Positions 1-11,570 of a DNA stretch of 64,000 nt are shown here, in pieces; positions within the stretch are counted from its first letter, which is position 1, and each line of letters opens with the position of its first letter. The stretch spans positions 14,589,474-14,653,473 of the forward strand of contig NC_064038.1 in NCBI RefSeq assembly GCF_932526225.1, written 5' to 3'. This DNA comes from Nematostella vectensis (lineage: Eukaryota; Cnidaria; Anthozoa; Actiniaria; Edwardsiidae). Position numbers and translations under genes: made by a program. The notes beneath the pieces were generated by a model, which did not search any database, was not told the origin of the DNA, and was given only the letters and a program-made list of their open reading frames with translations.

Positions 1-640
1 GGGATCGTACATGCTGAGCAAGGGTTGACCGTCTTCTTTTTCTTTATTGCACCGCTTGAGTGTTTACAAATGGTAGAGCTACCACTGGCTAGCGGGAGAT
101 TGGCTGTACGAAGGCAAGTACTTTCGGAAGGTAGTGAAGGAACATCTCTTTCCCGGAAGGTCGACGAAGCCAACTTTAGAGAGTCCTGACTAAACCAACC
201 TAGAGCAGTGCCGTGTAGTGTCCTCGCAACAGTTACAGTACAATCCTAGAGCTAGTTACTATGCTGCTCAATTTATACTAATCTCATTAATAAACTGGTC
301 AAACTGGTTTTAAGGATGATGTAAGAAAAGAAGATCGGGTGTTTACTTTGGGAAGAAAATCAACGATGAAATAATAAATTACTTAGAATAAATTCCTTCG
401 ATAGAAATAGCAAGAGCAGTATAAAAGGAATAGTTTGACTATAGTAATATGCAAAATTAAGTAATGTAACAGCGGTAAGATTAAGGATAAAAGTAATCGT
501 TAAACTGTTATTTTAGCCTGGCAAATATAAAACCTGTTTTGCTAAACAGTAACTACGCATGCTTAGTCAAACAATGAAGAGATCCACGTAAAGCAAATAA
601 GTGAAATGTCGAATGGAAAGTGCAAGTAAATATCTGACGT
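1..640. other. AT-rich stretch, nothing recognised
   Basis: I see no coding segment, splice-bounded exon, repeat or RNA motif in this stretch. Base composition is like the rest of the window. Confidence 0.5.
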
Positions 641-644
641 GTCG

Positions 645-1180
645 GAAACGACTTTGGCATAGATTAACAATTCCTTCATAACACTTGGAACGACCATGTT
701 ACTGAGGTCACGAAAAATGCTAGTAAAAGGCTCTATTTTCTAACACAACTAAAAAGAGCTGGAGTTCCCCAACACATGAGCTAGTATTATTTTACGTCAT
801 GCGTTAGATCCCTTATGGACTACGCCGCGCCAGTATTTTATAATAGCCTTCCTCAATACTTGAAAAATAAGTTTGTGCACCTTCAAAAAAGGGCGGCATA
901 TCAAACATATTCCCAACGGATAGTGTCCTTCGTATGCATTGCCTTATATGGGCATTGATGCCCATATTTAGAAGAGCTAAAGTTTTCCCGCTCCCTGATC
1001 TCCAGAAAACATGGTGAAAAATGCTGATTCCTGTCAATTTGAGACTCGAGGCAAACATGTGTCAAAAAAACTTTATCGCTTGGTCAAATCTTTATCACAC
1101 AAGCCTTGAAAACCCCTTAGGCCCAGGCCTCCAAGAGATTGGCCGAGCGAGTTTTAAGGTCACCAAAATATTGATATGGT
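645..1180 (+). mobile_element. LINE (CR1/L2-like) reverse transcriptase C-terminal remnant
   Basis: Broken plus-strand coding sequence resembles the tail of a non-LTR retrotransposon reverse transcriptase. One stretch reads as Lys-Arg-Leu-Tyr-Phe-Leu-Thr-Gln-Leu-Lys-Arg-Ala-Gly-Val-Pro. It is followed by a Tyr-Phe-Thr-Ser-Cys-Val-Arg-Ser segment, then Tyr-Ala-Ala-Pro-Val-Phe and Leu-Gln-Lys-Arg-Ala. This order is typical of the thumb region after the RT domain in Jockey/CR1/L2-type LINEs (established knowledge). Several stops and a frameshift show it is dead. A related piece lies inverted at about 11,770-12,050. The exact LINE clade is inferred. Confidence 0.7.
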
Positions 1181-1434
1181 ATCAATAATAACATCAGGAA
1201 GGTGTAAATTAGCGAAGGATATTGACATCAATCCGATCTTTGACAATCATAATTTACTGTGAGCAAGCTTTTTAATGACACTATTAATAATCCTAACCAA
1301 TATAATATACATTTTTATCATATATTTTCACAGGAAGTAATTATATTTTATCATAATTATATTTATTAGTTATTAGTTTTTTGTACATTATTCGTAATTC
1401 AGCCTTTTGGATGCAATGCATATTTTAATAAATT

Positions 1435-1831
<397 letters not shown>

Positions 1832-1870
1832 CCAGCATCCGCCATCTTGGATCCGCCATATTGGATTTAA

Positions 1871-2430
1871 CGCATTGACTCCTGGCTATTTTAGAGCTGA
1901 ATTCTAAAAAAAAAAAAAACAGATTGAAAACAGATACCTCCCCCCTATTCTGAGTTTTATACAGCCTGTCAAACACAGCTGAACCTAGTCAGCGGTATCC
2001 TAGCTTTCCAACAGTGCTTTGCGGTCCCCACTTTTAATCTCCACATCGGCGTTGTGCTGTAGCGAGCACAACTTGATGGTTGCTTGTATTTTTCATCAAA
2101 AATACAGCTATAAGCATATTAGGAGAGTGTCTCAGGACATCATGAAGTCTATTGGGGCATAATTGAGTGCTTTGCTTATGGATATTTCCAAGCAAAGGTG
2201 GATTCGTGATGATTTTTTCTTGTTTAGCTTTGCATGGATGAGAAAATAATTTTCTAATGAATCACCACAGCTCTCCTAAATGCTGTCTTTTCTGGAACCA
2301 AATTGATTCCCAAATTGTTAACACTGCTATTCTGGGTCTGTATGACCTGGAATTGATTTGTTTGGCTTCGGGGTTAAAAGACGTATAAAAAAAACATCTG
2401 ACTTTGGGGAGAGAAGTGTTGACTGGTTAC
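1871..2430. mobile_element. Partial copy of the TTAA-site (piggyBac-like) element
   Basis: The sequence after a TTAA at 1,867-1,870 begins CGCATTGACTCCTG. It matches the left part of the complete element at 33,487-34,487 over roughly 550 bp and diverges after about 2,430. The right terminus is missing. No transposase is visible. The orientation is the same as in the complete copy. Confidence 0.8.
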
Positions 2431-3820
2431 AAAAGTTCACCTTGAATTTATCGCTTAAACGTCCTCTAAACTAAAAAAAAAAATACTTGAAAACCCTCAA
2501 ACTGTGGTTCTATCGTTTTGAAATCTTCAGAATACAATCGATATTTAAGCTATTCTTGCTCAAATACGTCAGTAGATTGCGGCAATATCAACTGTTCTTG
2601 AGAGGAGAGTAAGGGTAGAATCAGACAACAATATTTATTACTAATACTTAATGGAAATTGCTGGTTTTTATCCAAAATTGGAGCTTGAAGCTTACAGAAT
2701 CTTAAAATAAGGCGGGAAATTACGAATTCCAAGTCCCAGGTTATCTGCAACTATTTTGATACAATGGTTCCCGTGCGCCTTCGGCGCCCGCGGCTGTGAC
2801 CGCGCCAAAACAAACCAAATTTGGACTGGGAACTAGTGACATCTCGCTAGCCCAAAACCGAGTCAAAATATGCAAGCGTTCTCCGTCACCAAACTCTGAA
2901 TATTGACAGTTTCTTGCTTCCAGGAACTTTACTTATGGTCCTAAAAGATTGGAAACTTTGCTAACCTGTACATTGTAGACTTTTGGATGCTGGCTTAGCC
3001 AATTTCTTTTTGTCCACTGCAATTAGAAGAACGAATACTTCGGCCATAGCTCAAGCTTCTCTCGCCGAATGAAAGATCTTGCGTCTCATAACAAAAAATA
3101 ATACCATGATCAACTCGGATTCGTTTGTTTTCTGAGGGACCATAACTAGCGAAATTCTCTCGGAAACAATAGACGCTTTTGAATTTCCCTCATGCATTAA
3201 TGATGACGGAAATTTAGTTTCTAAATTTCCCTTATACATTGATAATGAGAGAGATTTAGAAAAAGACAAAAGAATCTTTTGCCTTCTAAATTTCCCTCCA
3301 CATCAGTGCATGAGATAAATTTTGAACCAAGAAGCTTCTAGTCTTCTAGTTTCCACCAGGGAAACAAATACAAGGCAGCTTGCTGATTAGCGCAGGAATG
3401 GACCCTGCGCCAAGAGACCAGAGTATTTTTGATCTCGTGATACCTAAACAACGTTATACTAGATCCATGTGGGATGATTTTGATGGCTGTACGCATGCGT
3501 GCTAATGACGTCAAAGAACTAAACAGTAGATAGTACATAGTTGCTCTACATATTCTCAAATCAAACTATGTAGTTTTGAGAATTGTTCGTGAAAATTTGG
3601 TGGTCTAAATAGAACAGTAGTATAGGGGTGCCAGCGCACTTTTCGCAAGATTGTTCTGGAACCAATTCATTTTATGGAAACTATATATATATTTGTTTTT
3701 TTATGGAAACTATTTGTTTTTCTTTTTGCGATATGTGCTGGTTTCATTTTATGATACCTGCCCATAGTTATGGTTGTTGCGTGACATTACTGGAGGAACA
3801 GGAAGTCGGTAAATTCATAT
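2431..3820. other. No gene recognised
   Basis: AT-rich sequence without an open frame I can assign. The only notable item is a short GC-rich hairpin near 2,772-2,790 with arms around TTCG. Nothing else was supported. Confidence 0.45.
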
Positions 3821-3821
3821 T

Positions 3822-3950
3822 ATAGGGACTTTCCCGCTGACAATACTAAACATGTCTATTGTATTAAGGTATAGGGACTTTCCCGCTGACAAATCTAAAT
3901 ATGTCTATTGTATTCAGGTTTCGGGACTTTCCCGCTGATGAGTATCAACC
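3822..3950. repeat. Three tandem units of about 57 bp, each with GGGACTTTCCCGCTGA
   Basis: Three consecutive copies share GGGACTTTCCCGCTGA followed by an AT-rich spacer containing ATGTCTATTGTATT. The array sits at the left edge of the decayed Polinton segment and may be part of its terminal repeat (inference). The core GGGACTTTCC equals a canonical NF-kB-type site; any function is unproven. Confidence 0.85.
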
Positions 3951-4170
3951 CTGTCCCCAATGCCCCAGCCGATAGGGCTACTGAGTGAGATCCCGACCCG
4001 ATATCTCTTTGGTGGTGTTCGAGGTTTTGCGCTAACAGAGTTCTAATAGAACACCTGGGGCCCCAGATGCACCTAGCGGCCCTCGCTCGCCCTTAGGCCC
4101 CTGCAAGCCTTGTTTAAAGGTGTATTCGACGATGCTCTTTAGTTGTATCGTTACGTTTGGTATCTCTGTG

Positions 4171-4440
4171 TTACTTATAACCTGTATCTATCACCTCAAA
4201 TGTGCTGATTTCTGTAGCGAATGGTGTTTTTCTAATATTTGGGAATTGTTCTATTGTGGATGTTCTGTAGATATCACGACTCAGTTGTACATACACCGTG
4301 ATCCACTCCGTTAAGCTGTTAAACTTGTGGTTATATTCTCTACCAGAAATGTTGATGTTGTAGTATGTCTCTACTTTTTGATCTGTCAGTGGGATACCAA
4401 CCTCGCCGAATTTAAGCCCTTGCACCTTAATCAGTCTATT
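4171..4440 (-). pseudogene. Unrecognised coding remnant in the Polinton-like segment
   Basis: About 85 codons stay open on the minus strand with ordinary amino-acid composition, including a run Val-Glu-Thr-Tyr-Tyr-Asn-Ile-Asn-Ile-Ser-Gly. No family is recognised. It could belong to a capsid-related protein of the surrounding decayed element, but that is only inferred from position. Confidence 0.35.
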
Positions 4441-4689
4441 GTCTTGGCTTAGGTTTTTCCTTTGATCCTTAAGGTTGTGGTGGATGTGTCATCTTGGCTG
4501 ATCTTTTAACTAGGGTGTTGTGCTTGCTCGACATTGTTATAGAACTCTAGTGTTTGACCGACTGATCTTATCGTTGCCGTTCGGTTTGCATATCGTGTCT
4601 CTGATACTGAGTTTATTAACTTAACCCATTTGAAAGTGAAGATAAGTTTCAGATAAGTTCATATAAATTTATTTAACGTATATATGTAT

Positions 4690-5130
4690 ATGGACATTGC
4701 CAATGCATAGAAGCATATTATCCCAAAGATTGAAGCTGGGAAAATGGTTAAGACCGTTCGTGAAGTCATTAAGGAAACGGGACGTACCAAGCAGGATGAG
4801 TATGAGGGCGGCAAAAAAAGGTGTTCAAGCCCTTGGTTGAGAAGTTGGATAAGTGGATAGAGGAGATAAGCGAAAGAAGTACGTAGACTCTGTGAATAGA
4901 CCAAAAGCGGATCCAAAGAGGCCGGCTATCACCGATAGGGGCGAGGCTGCTGCGTCCAAGCAGGTGAGTTTGGACAGAGGCTTCACCGACGATGATAAGA
5001 CGATTCTGAGTGACGCTGGGCTTACTTTACCTAGTGTATTGTGGGATAGGCTGATGCGTGATGATACAACAGTTTGGGAGATGTTGGATAGAGGCGGTGA
5101 AGTGAAAAGAGGCTTGGGTCAAAGAGGGGA
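4690..5130 (+). pseudogene. Charged, helix-forming protein remnant in the Polinton-like segment
   Basis: Plus-strand coding-like sequence runs across two frames. An early part is rich in Lys/Val (Val-Lys-Thr-Val-Arg-Glu-Val-Ile-Lys-Glu). A later part from about 4,853 is acidic and contains Phe-Thr-Asp-Asp-Asp-Lys-Thr-Ile-Leu. A frameshift lies near 4,820-4,860. After about 5,160 the reading runs into a low-complexity repeat. Function unknown; the composition is compatible with a minor virion protein (inference). Confidence 0.35.
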
Positions 5131-5195
5131 AGTCTCTCTAGTACTGGCCCTGTGCACAGAGTTGGTGCCCAATCGCGTAACAGCTTTTAGCGGTG

Positions 5196-5350
5196 CGTTT
5201 TTCGGTGCGTTAGTTACGATGCCATTTTCGGTGCGTTTTCGAGGCGTTTTACGATGCTTTTTTGTGATTCGTTTTGCGGTACTATTTTCGTGGCGTTTTA
5301 CGGTGTTTTTTTCGAGGCGTTTTGCGTTTTGCGTTTTTTTATTTTCGAGG
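5196..5350. repeat. Degenerate GCGTTTT-type minisatellite
   Basis: Short imperfect units built on TTTTCGGTGCG and TTTTCGAGGCG repeat about ten times. They sit inside coding-like sequence of the decayed Polinton, so they look like a later local expansion. The open frames through this part (Phe- and Arg-rich) are artefacts of the repeat. Confidence 0.75.
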
Positions 5351-6434
5351 TGTTACGGACAATACGGGGATAGACGTGCCGAAGCTTATGGGTCGCCTCA
5401 GACTGGTAGCCCATAAGGACGGTCAGAAGGTGTATGACAAGAGTCGTCTTCCATACGATAGATATACACACAAAGTGTTTCAATAGTAGTAAGAAGTACA
5501 GCCGACCTCTATAGAATGGTATTCAACGAGCTGAATGAGTTAAATTATTCTTGGGCGCTCTATTGTCAGCACTTGCCCGCATTGGGTCAGAAGCACTACC
5601 ATACCTATCTAAGGCCGTCACACATTAGCCACAGGTGCTCTTAGTGGACCAGCTTGTTGGGTTGTCAAAAAGGCCACTATAAGTGTCCCCCAAGACAAAG
5701 TTGATAAACTAATTAATTATATAAGAGCTACCTAACGCCAAAACAAAAGGAGTAAATTGTCCAGGCCCCCCAAACTGGATCTGGTATCTAAACTAACTAT
5801 AAAGCACCAGGAAGGAGGGGGGAGGGGGTCCTCGAAGCGTTGCTTGCTTTGATCGGGGTGCCACTACTCATGTCAGCTATATTGGGTAAAGGTCTCTATG
5901 TAGACAATCGACCTCAAAACTACCTCCAAACGTACAGAATCCCCCCACCACCTGAGCCTAAGACCCCCATTTTTCGGTCAGTTGGGTGACCCAACGTTTA
6001 GATGCGGAGTCTAACCAAAGAGAATGCAAAAAAAAAAGCAAAAGGCAAAAGGGCTCCTGCTAGGCAGAAACAGCCGCTCAATGGATCCCACTACTCGGAT
6101 CCCTGCTATAAGGATCGTTGATAAAACACTTTCAAACATCGAGTTTCTAAAATAATGAGCCCGCTGCCGTCCTTTGATCATCATATAAATAGATTTTACA
6201 CTTGCTGCAGGCATTACGAACTTATCAAAAATAGAGAACACACAACATTTGGTGTTGAACTTCCTTGTACGTGGACTTTGGAAACCTACCTGTGCACGTC
6301 ACAAAATTACGTGACATTTTATTTATATAATTAGTCACTCCCCGCACGGTACTCCGTGTACCGTTGCACCTTCTATTTTTAGTAAACTTATCTGTTTGGA
6401 AAGGTATCCGTTTTGTGTGTATAAGCAATGTTGT

Positions 6435-6655
6435 TGACTCAATACAATTTAGGCACGCTAGCGGGCAAAAAGAGGGCGTTTGTCGAGGCCCATTAGCGGG
6501 TGTTTATAGGGCATATCTTTAGAGGCCAGCCAGCGGGCAGGTGGCGGGCCCGCATTTGAAAGGACGCTAGCGGGCCTTTTTCAAAGTACGGTCCAGCGGG
6601 CATCAAGAGAGAATGCCAGAGGGCCTGTAGCGGGTGTTTTCACCGGGTAAAGGTA
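6435..6655. repeat. GC-rich cluster of AGCGGG motifs
   Basis: The motif AGCGGG(C/T), often as GCTAGCGGGC, recurs about eight times in 220 bp with irregular spacing of roughly 20-40 bp. It stands out from the AT-rich flanks. No coding sense is seen. It could be a decayed minisatellite or a protein-binding cluster. Confidence 0.7.
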
Positions 6656-6659
6656 GTCG

Positions 6660-7130
6660 TTTTGGTGAAAATATAATTGCGAGGGGGACAAATGGTCAAG
6701 CCTTGCTTAATCAGTTATTATATGAAATCGAGTCTATCAAACGACTAAATTTCTATTTACAGTCGTAGTCAAACATATGTCTTCATATGATTTATATTGT
6801 TCTTGATTTATGTATAAAAAACATTAGAATATTAAACTTTATAAGTTCTCGCGAAGTGTACATTAGAGGGATGGTCAGGCCTGAGAAAATCCGCCATATA
6901 ACTTCTGAATTATTATCGGAACAAAAAATATTACATAAAAAAACGAAAAATGTGGGTAATTTCAATCCAAAATTCGTTACAGACTTATAAATACGACATC
7001 AATACATGTACATAATTACATTATTTCCAATTATTCGTAAGGAACCGGTGTGATGTTACGCACCCTTTTGTCTTTTTGCTCAATTTAGTAGTAGGTGCTT
7101 CATCTGCAACACGCTTTTTAAAGACAAAAG
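6660..7130. other. No gene recognised
   Basis: AT-rich sequence between the AGCGGG cluster and the next coding remnants. A short open frame at 6,787-6,990 has no features that would support it as a gene. Confidence 0.45.
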
Positions 7131-7133
7131 AGA

Positions 7134-8100
7134 ATGGTACGAACACGTATACGCTGCTCACCCAGGCAGGTCAGACAAAGCAGAAGGCTTTTAGAAACTA
7201 ATATTTACTATAATATAGTATACATGAGTGGTCTCGAAGCAGAGGTCGAAAGAGACTTAGAGTGTTGGTTGGATATGGATGACCTGACGATGATGAGGGA
7301 ATCGGAGCTTTCCGACCTTGTGTTCTTCCCACGCTTCCACGACTCAAACGGCTTGCTCAAAGGGACCCCGATAAGAGCGGAGGTTCTACATAATGCCCCT
7401 AAAGAAGTTAGGACGAGAAATCACCAGAGACACCATATCCAAGATGAGCAAGTTGAAGCTCGTCGAATTGGTAATGGAGGACTTCAGTTCAGACGTTGGA
7501 AGGGCAGTTGGTAGTTGGAAGTTTCATTCGCATGAATAATCATTTAAAAAAATATTTAATATAGTATATATTTAATATAGTATAATTAAAGTCCATTTTA
7601 CTAAAAGACGTCGTGGAAGGCCTAGGACACTCACTGTTGATGAGAGGAGGGAGAGAGGAGCGCATACATCTTAAACATTAAAAAAGTGGTACTGTGAATT
7701 TTATAAAAACGGCTTAAACAACTCCCTAGCAGGGAAATGCAAGCACCAAACGAGAAAGCACTCTGGGAACCTCGACGCTCTTAACATCATGAAAAGGATA
7801 AACGAAATAGCACACAAGGGCATGCGCAAACGCACCCTGGAGCCGACTTCAAAATAAATGTCTATAGTACTATATATGGACAAGACACTTCGCCAAGTTG
7901 AGCAGTAAGACCAAGACGTCGCTACGGCCAGAAGCCACATAAACGAGAGATACCGCCTCACCGCTAGCGAATTGCGGTGCGCCAGTAGTAGACCTGCTAG
8001 TCACCGGCAGATGTCCTAGGTACGAGAAGACTATTATATTCAACGGGTGCACGAGATACTAAGAAAGCCTCGACACCCTCAAAAAAAAGCCCTATATATG
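7134..8100 (+). pseudogene. Polinton-like coding remnants upstream of polymerase
   Basis: Plus-strand coding-like pieces occupy all three frames. One, from about 7,225, is acidic with a Leu-Asp-Met-Asp-Asp-Leu segment. It continues after a frameshift near 7,390 with Lys-Met-Ser-Lys-Leu-Lys-Leu-Val-Glu-Leu-Val-Met. Another at 7,740-8,000 has Met-Lys-Arg-Ile-Asn-Glu-Ile-Ala-His-Lys-Gly-Met. Their co-orientation with the polymerase remnant suggests the same element. I cannot name the families. An AT-rich TATATTTAATATAG duplication at 7,550-7,580 separates the two pieces. Confidence 0.45.
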
Positions 8101-8279
8101 ATGCCATCAAATACGTCCGAATCTACAGGTTGTGAGCCAGCCGCCGATACAGCTCAAAGGGTCCAGTCTGGACCACTTGAACTATGTCCGGATTCAGGTG
8201 CACGCTAAATCACATTTAAAATTAAAAAGATATAATATATAAAAGATGAAACCATAAATATCTAACCTAATACTAGATA

Positions 8280-9330
8280 TGAACAGACACTCTCTTGATA
8301 GACTTAGCAAATCAGACCTAATCGAACTTCTAAGGAAAGAGCAAAGACAAGCGTAAAGAAGTCATCGTATACGACACTAAGCCTAGGACCTACAAGCCAA
8401 GGCCACAAGTGCCGACTCCTTGCAAGAGCGTAAAACAGATGGTCCAGGAGTATGGAGACAACATAACACCACCACCACCAGAGTTCCAGGACAGGCCAGT
8501 CCCTGCAACTAGATCTCGTGAACCAGTTCCTACACCTAGGGCAAAGATAAAGCAGAAAAAGCGTGCTCTTAAAGGCTTCACCATGTCTTTGGAAATTGGA
8601 ATAAAGAATGGTAGAGACCCCTAGCACAAACGCAAAACACGTGGGAGGCCACCACCTATCATATCACAAATATACTAGCATCTATGAAAGGCCTCAAATT
8701 TGCTACAGCATTAAACATTTCATTCCATGAAATGTCTGGCTATGACGTAGTGTCTAAGACTGCGTACTTTAACAGTATACCCCAAACAATTATCTACAAC
8801 ACTGAGATTAATCAGGCATTGCAGAACGCCCAGCAGCAAATTCTAAAATAAGATAGCCCAATAGGTATCTGGGGGGTCTGGTTGAACCATTGAATCAGTT
8901 GATGGCCACTATCTCAATATCGTAAAATACCAGCCAATGAGAGGCAACTCCTACATCAAACTACCCGTTAAATTACAGAATGCCACCAAAGGGTTGATCA
9001 ACATGAAAAATGAAGACAACGATTGCTTCCGCTGGTGCCATATCAGACACTCGAATCCACAGGCTAGAGACCCTCAGAGGATTAAAAGTCCGACAGGGAA
9101 CTCATCGAAAGTCTAGACTACTCAGGCGTCGAATTTCCGGTTACTGTCACATACTTTAATAACATCGAAAGCAAAACAAAATCAACATCAACGTATTCAG
9201 TTATGAGAATAATCAAATATACCCGATATACGTCTCAAAAGAGAAATTTTAAAACCATATGGAACTTCTGTTAATAACTGAGGGCAATAACAAAAGACCA
9301 TGTGTTGATTAGAGACCTCAACAAGCTTAA
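8280..9330 (+). pseudogene. Protein-primed DNA polymerase B, N-terminal remnant (Polinton type)
   Basis: Pieces in three plus-strand frames follow, in order, the N-terminal half of Polinton/Maverick family B polymerases. First is a Ser/Leu-rich start at 8,291. Next is a Pro-rich linker at 8,400-8,620 ending with Lys-Lys-Arg-Ala-Leu-Lys-Gly. Then Thr-Ala-Tyr-Phe-Asn-Ser at about 8,760, Tyr-Leu-Asn-Ile-Val-Lys and Ser-Tyr-Ile-Lys-Leu-Pro near 8,910-8,970, and Cys-Phe-Arg-Trp-Cys-His at 9,025-9,045. The last piece is a Val-Leu-Ile-Arg-Asp-Leu-Asn segment at about 9,300. The catalytic polymerase domain is absent, so it is truncated. Frameshifts near 8,340, 8,625 and 8,850 and several stops make it dead. 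Family recognition is from memory of the motif order. Confidence 0.7.
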
Positions 9331-9334
9331 GACC

Positions 9335-9850
9335 AGCGGTCTGAGTTCGCCGAGATTTCTCGGAAAAATGAAATTTGGGCGCCCTAGCTCAAAATTAAAC
9401 TGGTAATAAGTATGGGTGACCTCAGTATCCTGTGAAAGTTTGAAGCAATTTGGATAAATATTTTTGGCAATAAAAGCCGAAAAGTAATTTTTCGTCTACA
9501 GCACCCGGTTTTGAGACAATTTTGTGGTTGTTAGAAAAAGACTGAAAACCGGTTCGCAACGCGTGACAAAACAACTGCAGCCTATATAAACCTAAAGAAT
9601 AGATAATAAGGAACTCTCAGGCTAAAAGAAAAGCTGTTCTGTCAGCACCTTATTATTTTACACGATTTTATAATTTTATGTTTTTAGATGACTTTAAAAA
9701 GCCTTGAAATAATCGTGTAATATCGCCGATGAGATGTAGATTTGGCAAAAATGATTGCATTCATGGAAAAGAGCATCATTTCTGCTTTTGATATGTGAAA
9801 TAAAATTTAGGGGCAAATGAAATCCGACTTTTTTTAGAAGCCGAAATATA
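9335..9850. other. No gene recognised
   Basis: Follows the truncation point of the polymerase remnant. AT-rich, with no coding segment or repeat I can support. Confidence 0.45.
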
Positions 9851-10112
9851 ACTACCTACGATTTCGATCCCGCAAAAACTTCTGTGCTAAATCATGTATG
9901 CATGACTTGTCACTTCTTACTTGGAGCACACTTGCTATATACGATGATGTAAATGATGCTCTTGACCAATGGTATAAACTATTCAATGACATTCTTACTG
10001 TGCACGCGTCTATTAAAAAACGTCGCATAACACGCCCTCTTAAACCTGATTGGTTCAATGCTGAAATATTTGCGGCAATTTTAAAAACGCGCAATTGCCT
10101 CTACTTCGCTTA
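9850..10112 (+). mobile_element. LINE fragment between endonuclease and RT domains
   Basis: An open plus-strand piece of about 85 codons has Trp-Tyr-Lys-Leu-Phe-Asn-Asp-Ile-Leu, then His-Ala-Ser-Ile-Lys-Lys-Arg-Arg, then Lys-Pro-Asp-Trp-Phe-Asn-Ala-Glu-Ile. It ends with a stop after Lys-Thr-Arg-Asn-Cys-Leu. This is the usual linker order between endonuclease and RT in CR1/L2/Jockey LINEs. The rest of the element is absent on both sides. Confidence 0.6.
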
Positions 10113-10327
10113 AAACAGACAACTCCTGTAGTGATTTTTTCCAACTTTGGTAACTTTGTATCTATTGGTGCTGCCCTGGCGTGACTGGAAACTATTTCAG
10201 TACTGGAAAGCAATGAATCTGTTTTATGGATTTTTGAATGACGGCAATTTAGCTGTTGGAAATCATCAACAAGAGTTTGCGGAATTTTGAAAACTGGAGT
10301 TTAGGCTTACCCCACATCCCCTGTAAT

Positions 10328-10566
10328 TTCAGCGAATTAGTCGAGGGATTTTATAAAAAAAAAAGCAAATACTGTAAAACCCATTTCTAAATACAACAAT
10401 AGGTATCTTAATTGATTTCGGTAAAGGAACTAATGCTACATGAAGTTTCAGCGAATTAGTCGAGGGATTTTATAAAAAAAAAGCAAATACTGTAAAACCC
10501 ATTTCTAAATACAACAATAATGTAGGTATCTTAATGGATTTCGGTAAAGGAACTCATGCTACATGG
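10328..10566. repeat. Tandem duplication of about 118 bp
   Basis: Two adjacent copies begin TTTCAGCGAATTAGTCGAGG and include an A-rich run and TACTGTAAAACCC. They differ by a few substitutions and a 4-bp indel, so the duplication is fairly recent. Non-coding. Confidence 0.9.
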
Positions 10567-10569
10567 AAT

Positions 10570-11130
10570 CAACACCATATGTGTAGTCAAGATTTCTACT
10601 AACCATCTCTCGGCTGCGCCGTGGTAATACAAATTGTTTTATATTAACCTGAACCTCGGTAAATTTTGTTTGACTAATTAGCATACAATATTATTTGATC
10701 GCCCAAAAATCGTCTCAGTTAAAGCCGCATTGTCACCAGTTTACTTCTGGAGGTCCGTCGGAAACCTCAACCATAAAAAAACAAACAAATATCTACAAGC
10801 AGCCATCGAAAAATGTGTTTCGTCTGTTAAAGTTTGGAAGTTTCCTACAGGAAATATTAAAACTCGAGGACACAGATGTTTATATCTTGAACTCCCTAAC
10901 CTATTTACACTAACGTATATAAATATTTATTTCACCAGGTTCTTTGCCTTTTGTTACGGTTTGATTGATAAAATTAAAGTATTGGGCGCTCTTTTCCCTT
11001 TAAATGTTAAAGTCGTCGTCGACTTTGCTTAAGGTCCCTATTATCGTCGTAATCTTTGCCATCTTCACCATAGCCGCATCATTAACATAATGACAACCAT
11101 CACCAAATTAGAAATCAAAGAGAGCATGCA
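10570..11130. other. No gene recognised; probable intron of the MAM gene
   Basis: Lies directly downstream (minus-strand sense) of the MAM exon donor site. The next MAM exon was not found here. Open frames at 10,695-11,032 on the plus strand have no recognisable content. Confidence 0.4.
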
Positions 11131-11135
11131 CGCAC

Positions 11136-11264
11136 CTGAGGTGTGATCAGCTGATGGCCCGGTGTTATCGGATGGGGTGGGGCCCTTATTCCTCGACCAA
11201 TCGAAATCATCTGTTCCTTGTTCGTTTGTCCAATTGCAGAAGTCGCGATCGAAGTTGCAGTCCC
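11136..11264 (-). CDS. MAM-domain exon 2 of a secreted or membrane protein (partial gene)
   Basis: On the minus strand, a 129-nt exon is flanked by an acceptor (TTTTTAG before 11,264) and a donor (GTGCGT after 11,136). Both boundaries are phase 1, which is usual for extracellular modules. The encoded stretch has the start of a MAM domain: Asp-Cys-Asn-Phe-Asp at the beginning, then Phe-Cys-Asn-Trp, Asp-Asp-Phe-Asp-Trp and Gly-Pro-Ser-Ala-Asp-His-Thr-Ser-Gly at the end. MAM domains are adhesion modules of extracellular proteins (established). The remaining MAM exons should lie at lower coordinates but were not recognised, so this is a gene start only. It is the best candidate for a genuine host gene in the window. 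Confidence 0.8.
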
Positions 11265-11401
11265 CTAAAAATAAGCAGTAAACATTGCTAGAAATAACCA
11301 AGGGTTTTAGACAGAAATAACGGCAGCGATATTGATATAGGCTGCAATCCTGCCTTTATCTGTATGCAAATCTCCGTCATCGCCACTCAGACACAGAGAT
11401 A

Positions 11402-11510
11402 CAGTGGAAACTCCATAGAGCGGACACTATCTAAAATCATGTTTTTCCTGCCAGTCAAAGTCTTCATACCTTCACGTTACGGACACTTTTGGAAGTCCCA
11501 AAGGGTTTTA
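11402..11510. mobile_element. Pogo/Tigger-like terminal repeat fragment
   Basis: Starts CAGTGGAAACTCCATAGAGC and continues with GGACACTATC, the pattern of mariner-pogo (Tigger) termini. It has no partner terminus nearby. It lies inside the putative intron between the two MAM-gene exons. Confidence 0.45.
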
Positions 11511-11570
11511 TATAAACGAAAATTGAATAATTACAATGTCCCGATACTAATAGATTAAATTAAAACTTAC

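Larger units (their letters stand above)
3960..6240. mobile_element. Decayed Polinton/Maverick-like segment, structural-gene part
   Basis: This region holds scattered coding pieces on both strands with stops and frameshifts. On the minus strand at 4,171-4,440 there is an open piece I cannot name. On the plus strand at 4,690-5,120 there is an amphipathic, Lys- and Asp-rich piece. At 5,840-5,960 a short hydrophobic piece resembles small Polinton capsid-associated proteins. At 6,060-6,155 there is a piece like the start of a Polinton cysteine protease. Assignment rests mainly on the polymerase fragment further along the same strand at 8,280-9,330. Individual gene names here are weak. Confidence 0.5.

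Noticed and set aside
5274-5483. Overlapping open frames near 5.3 kb
   Set aside because: They run through the GCGTTTT minisatellite; only the part after 5,360 might be a remnant of Polinton coding.
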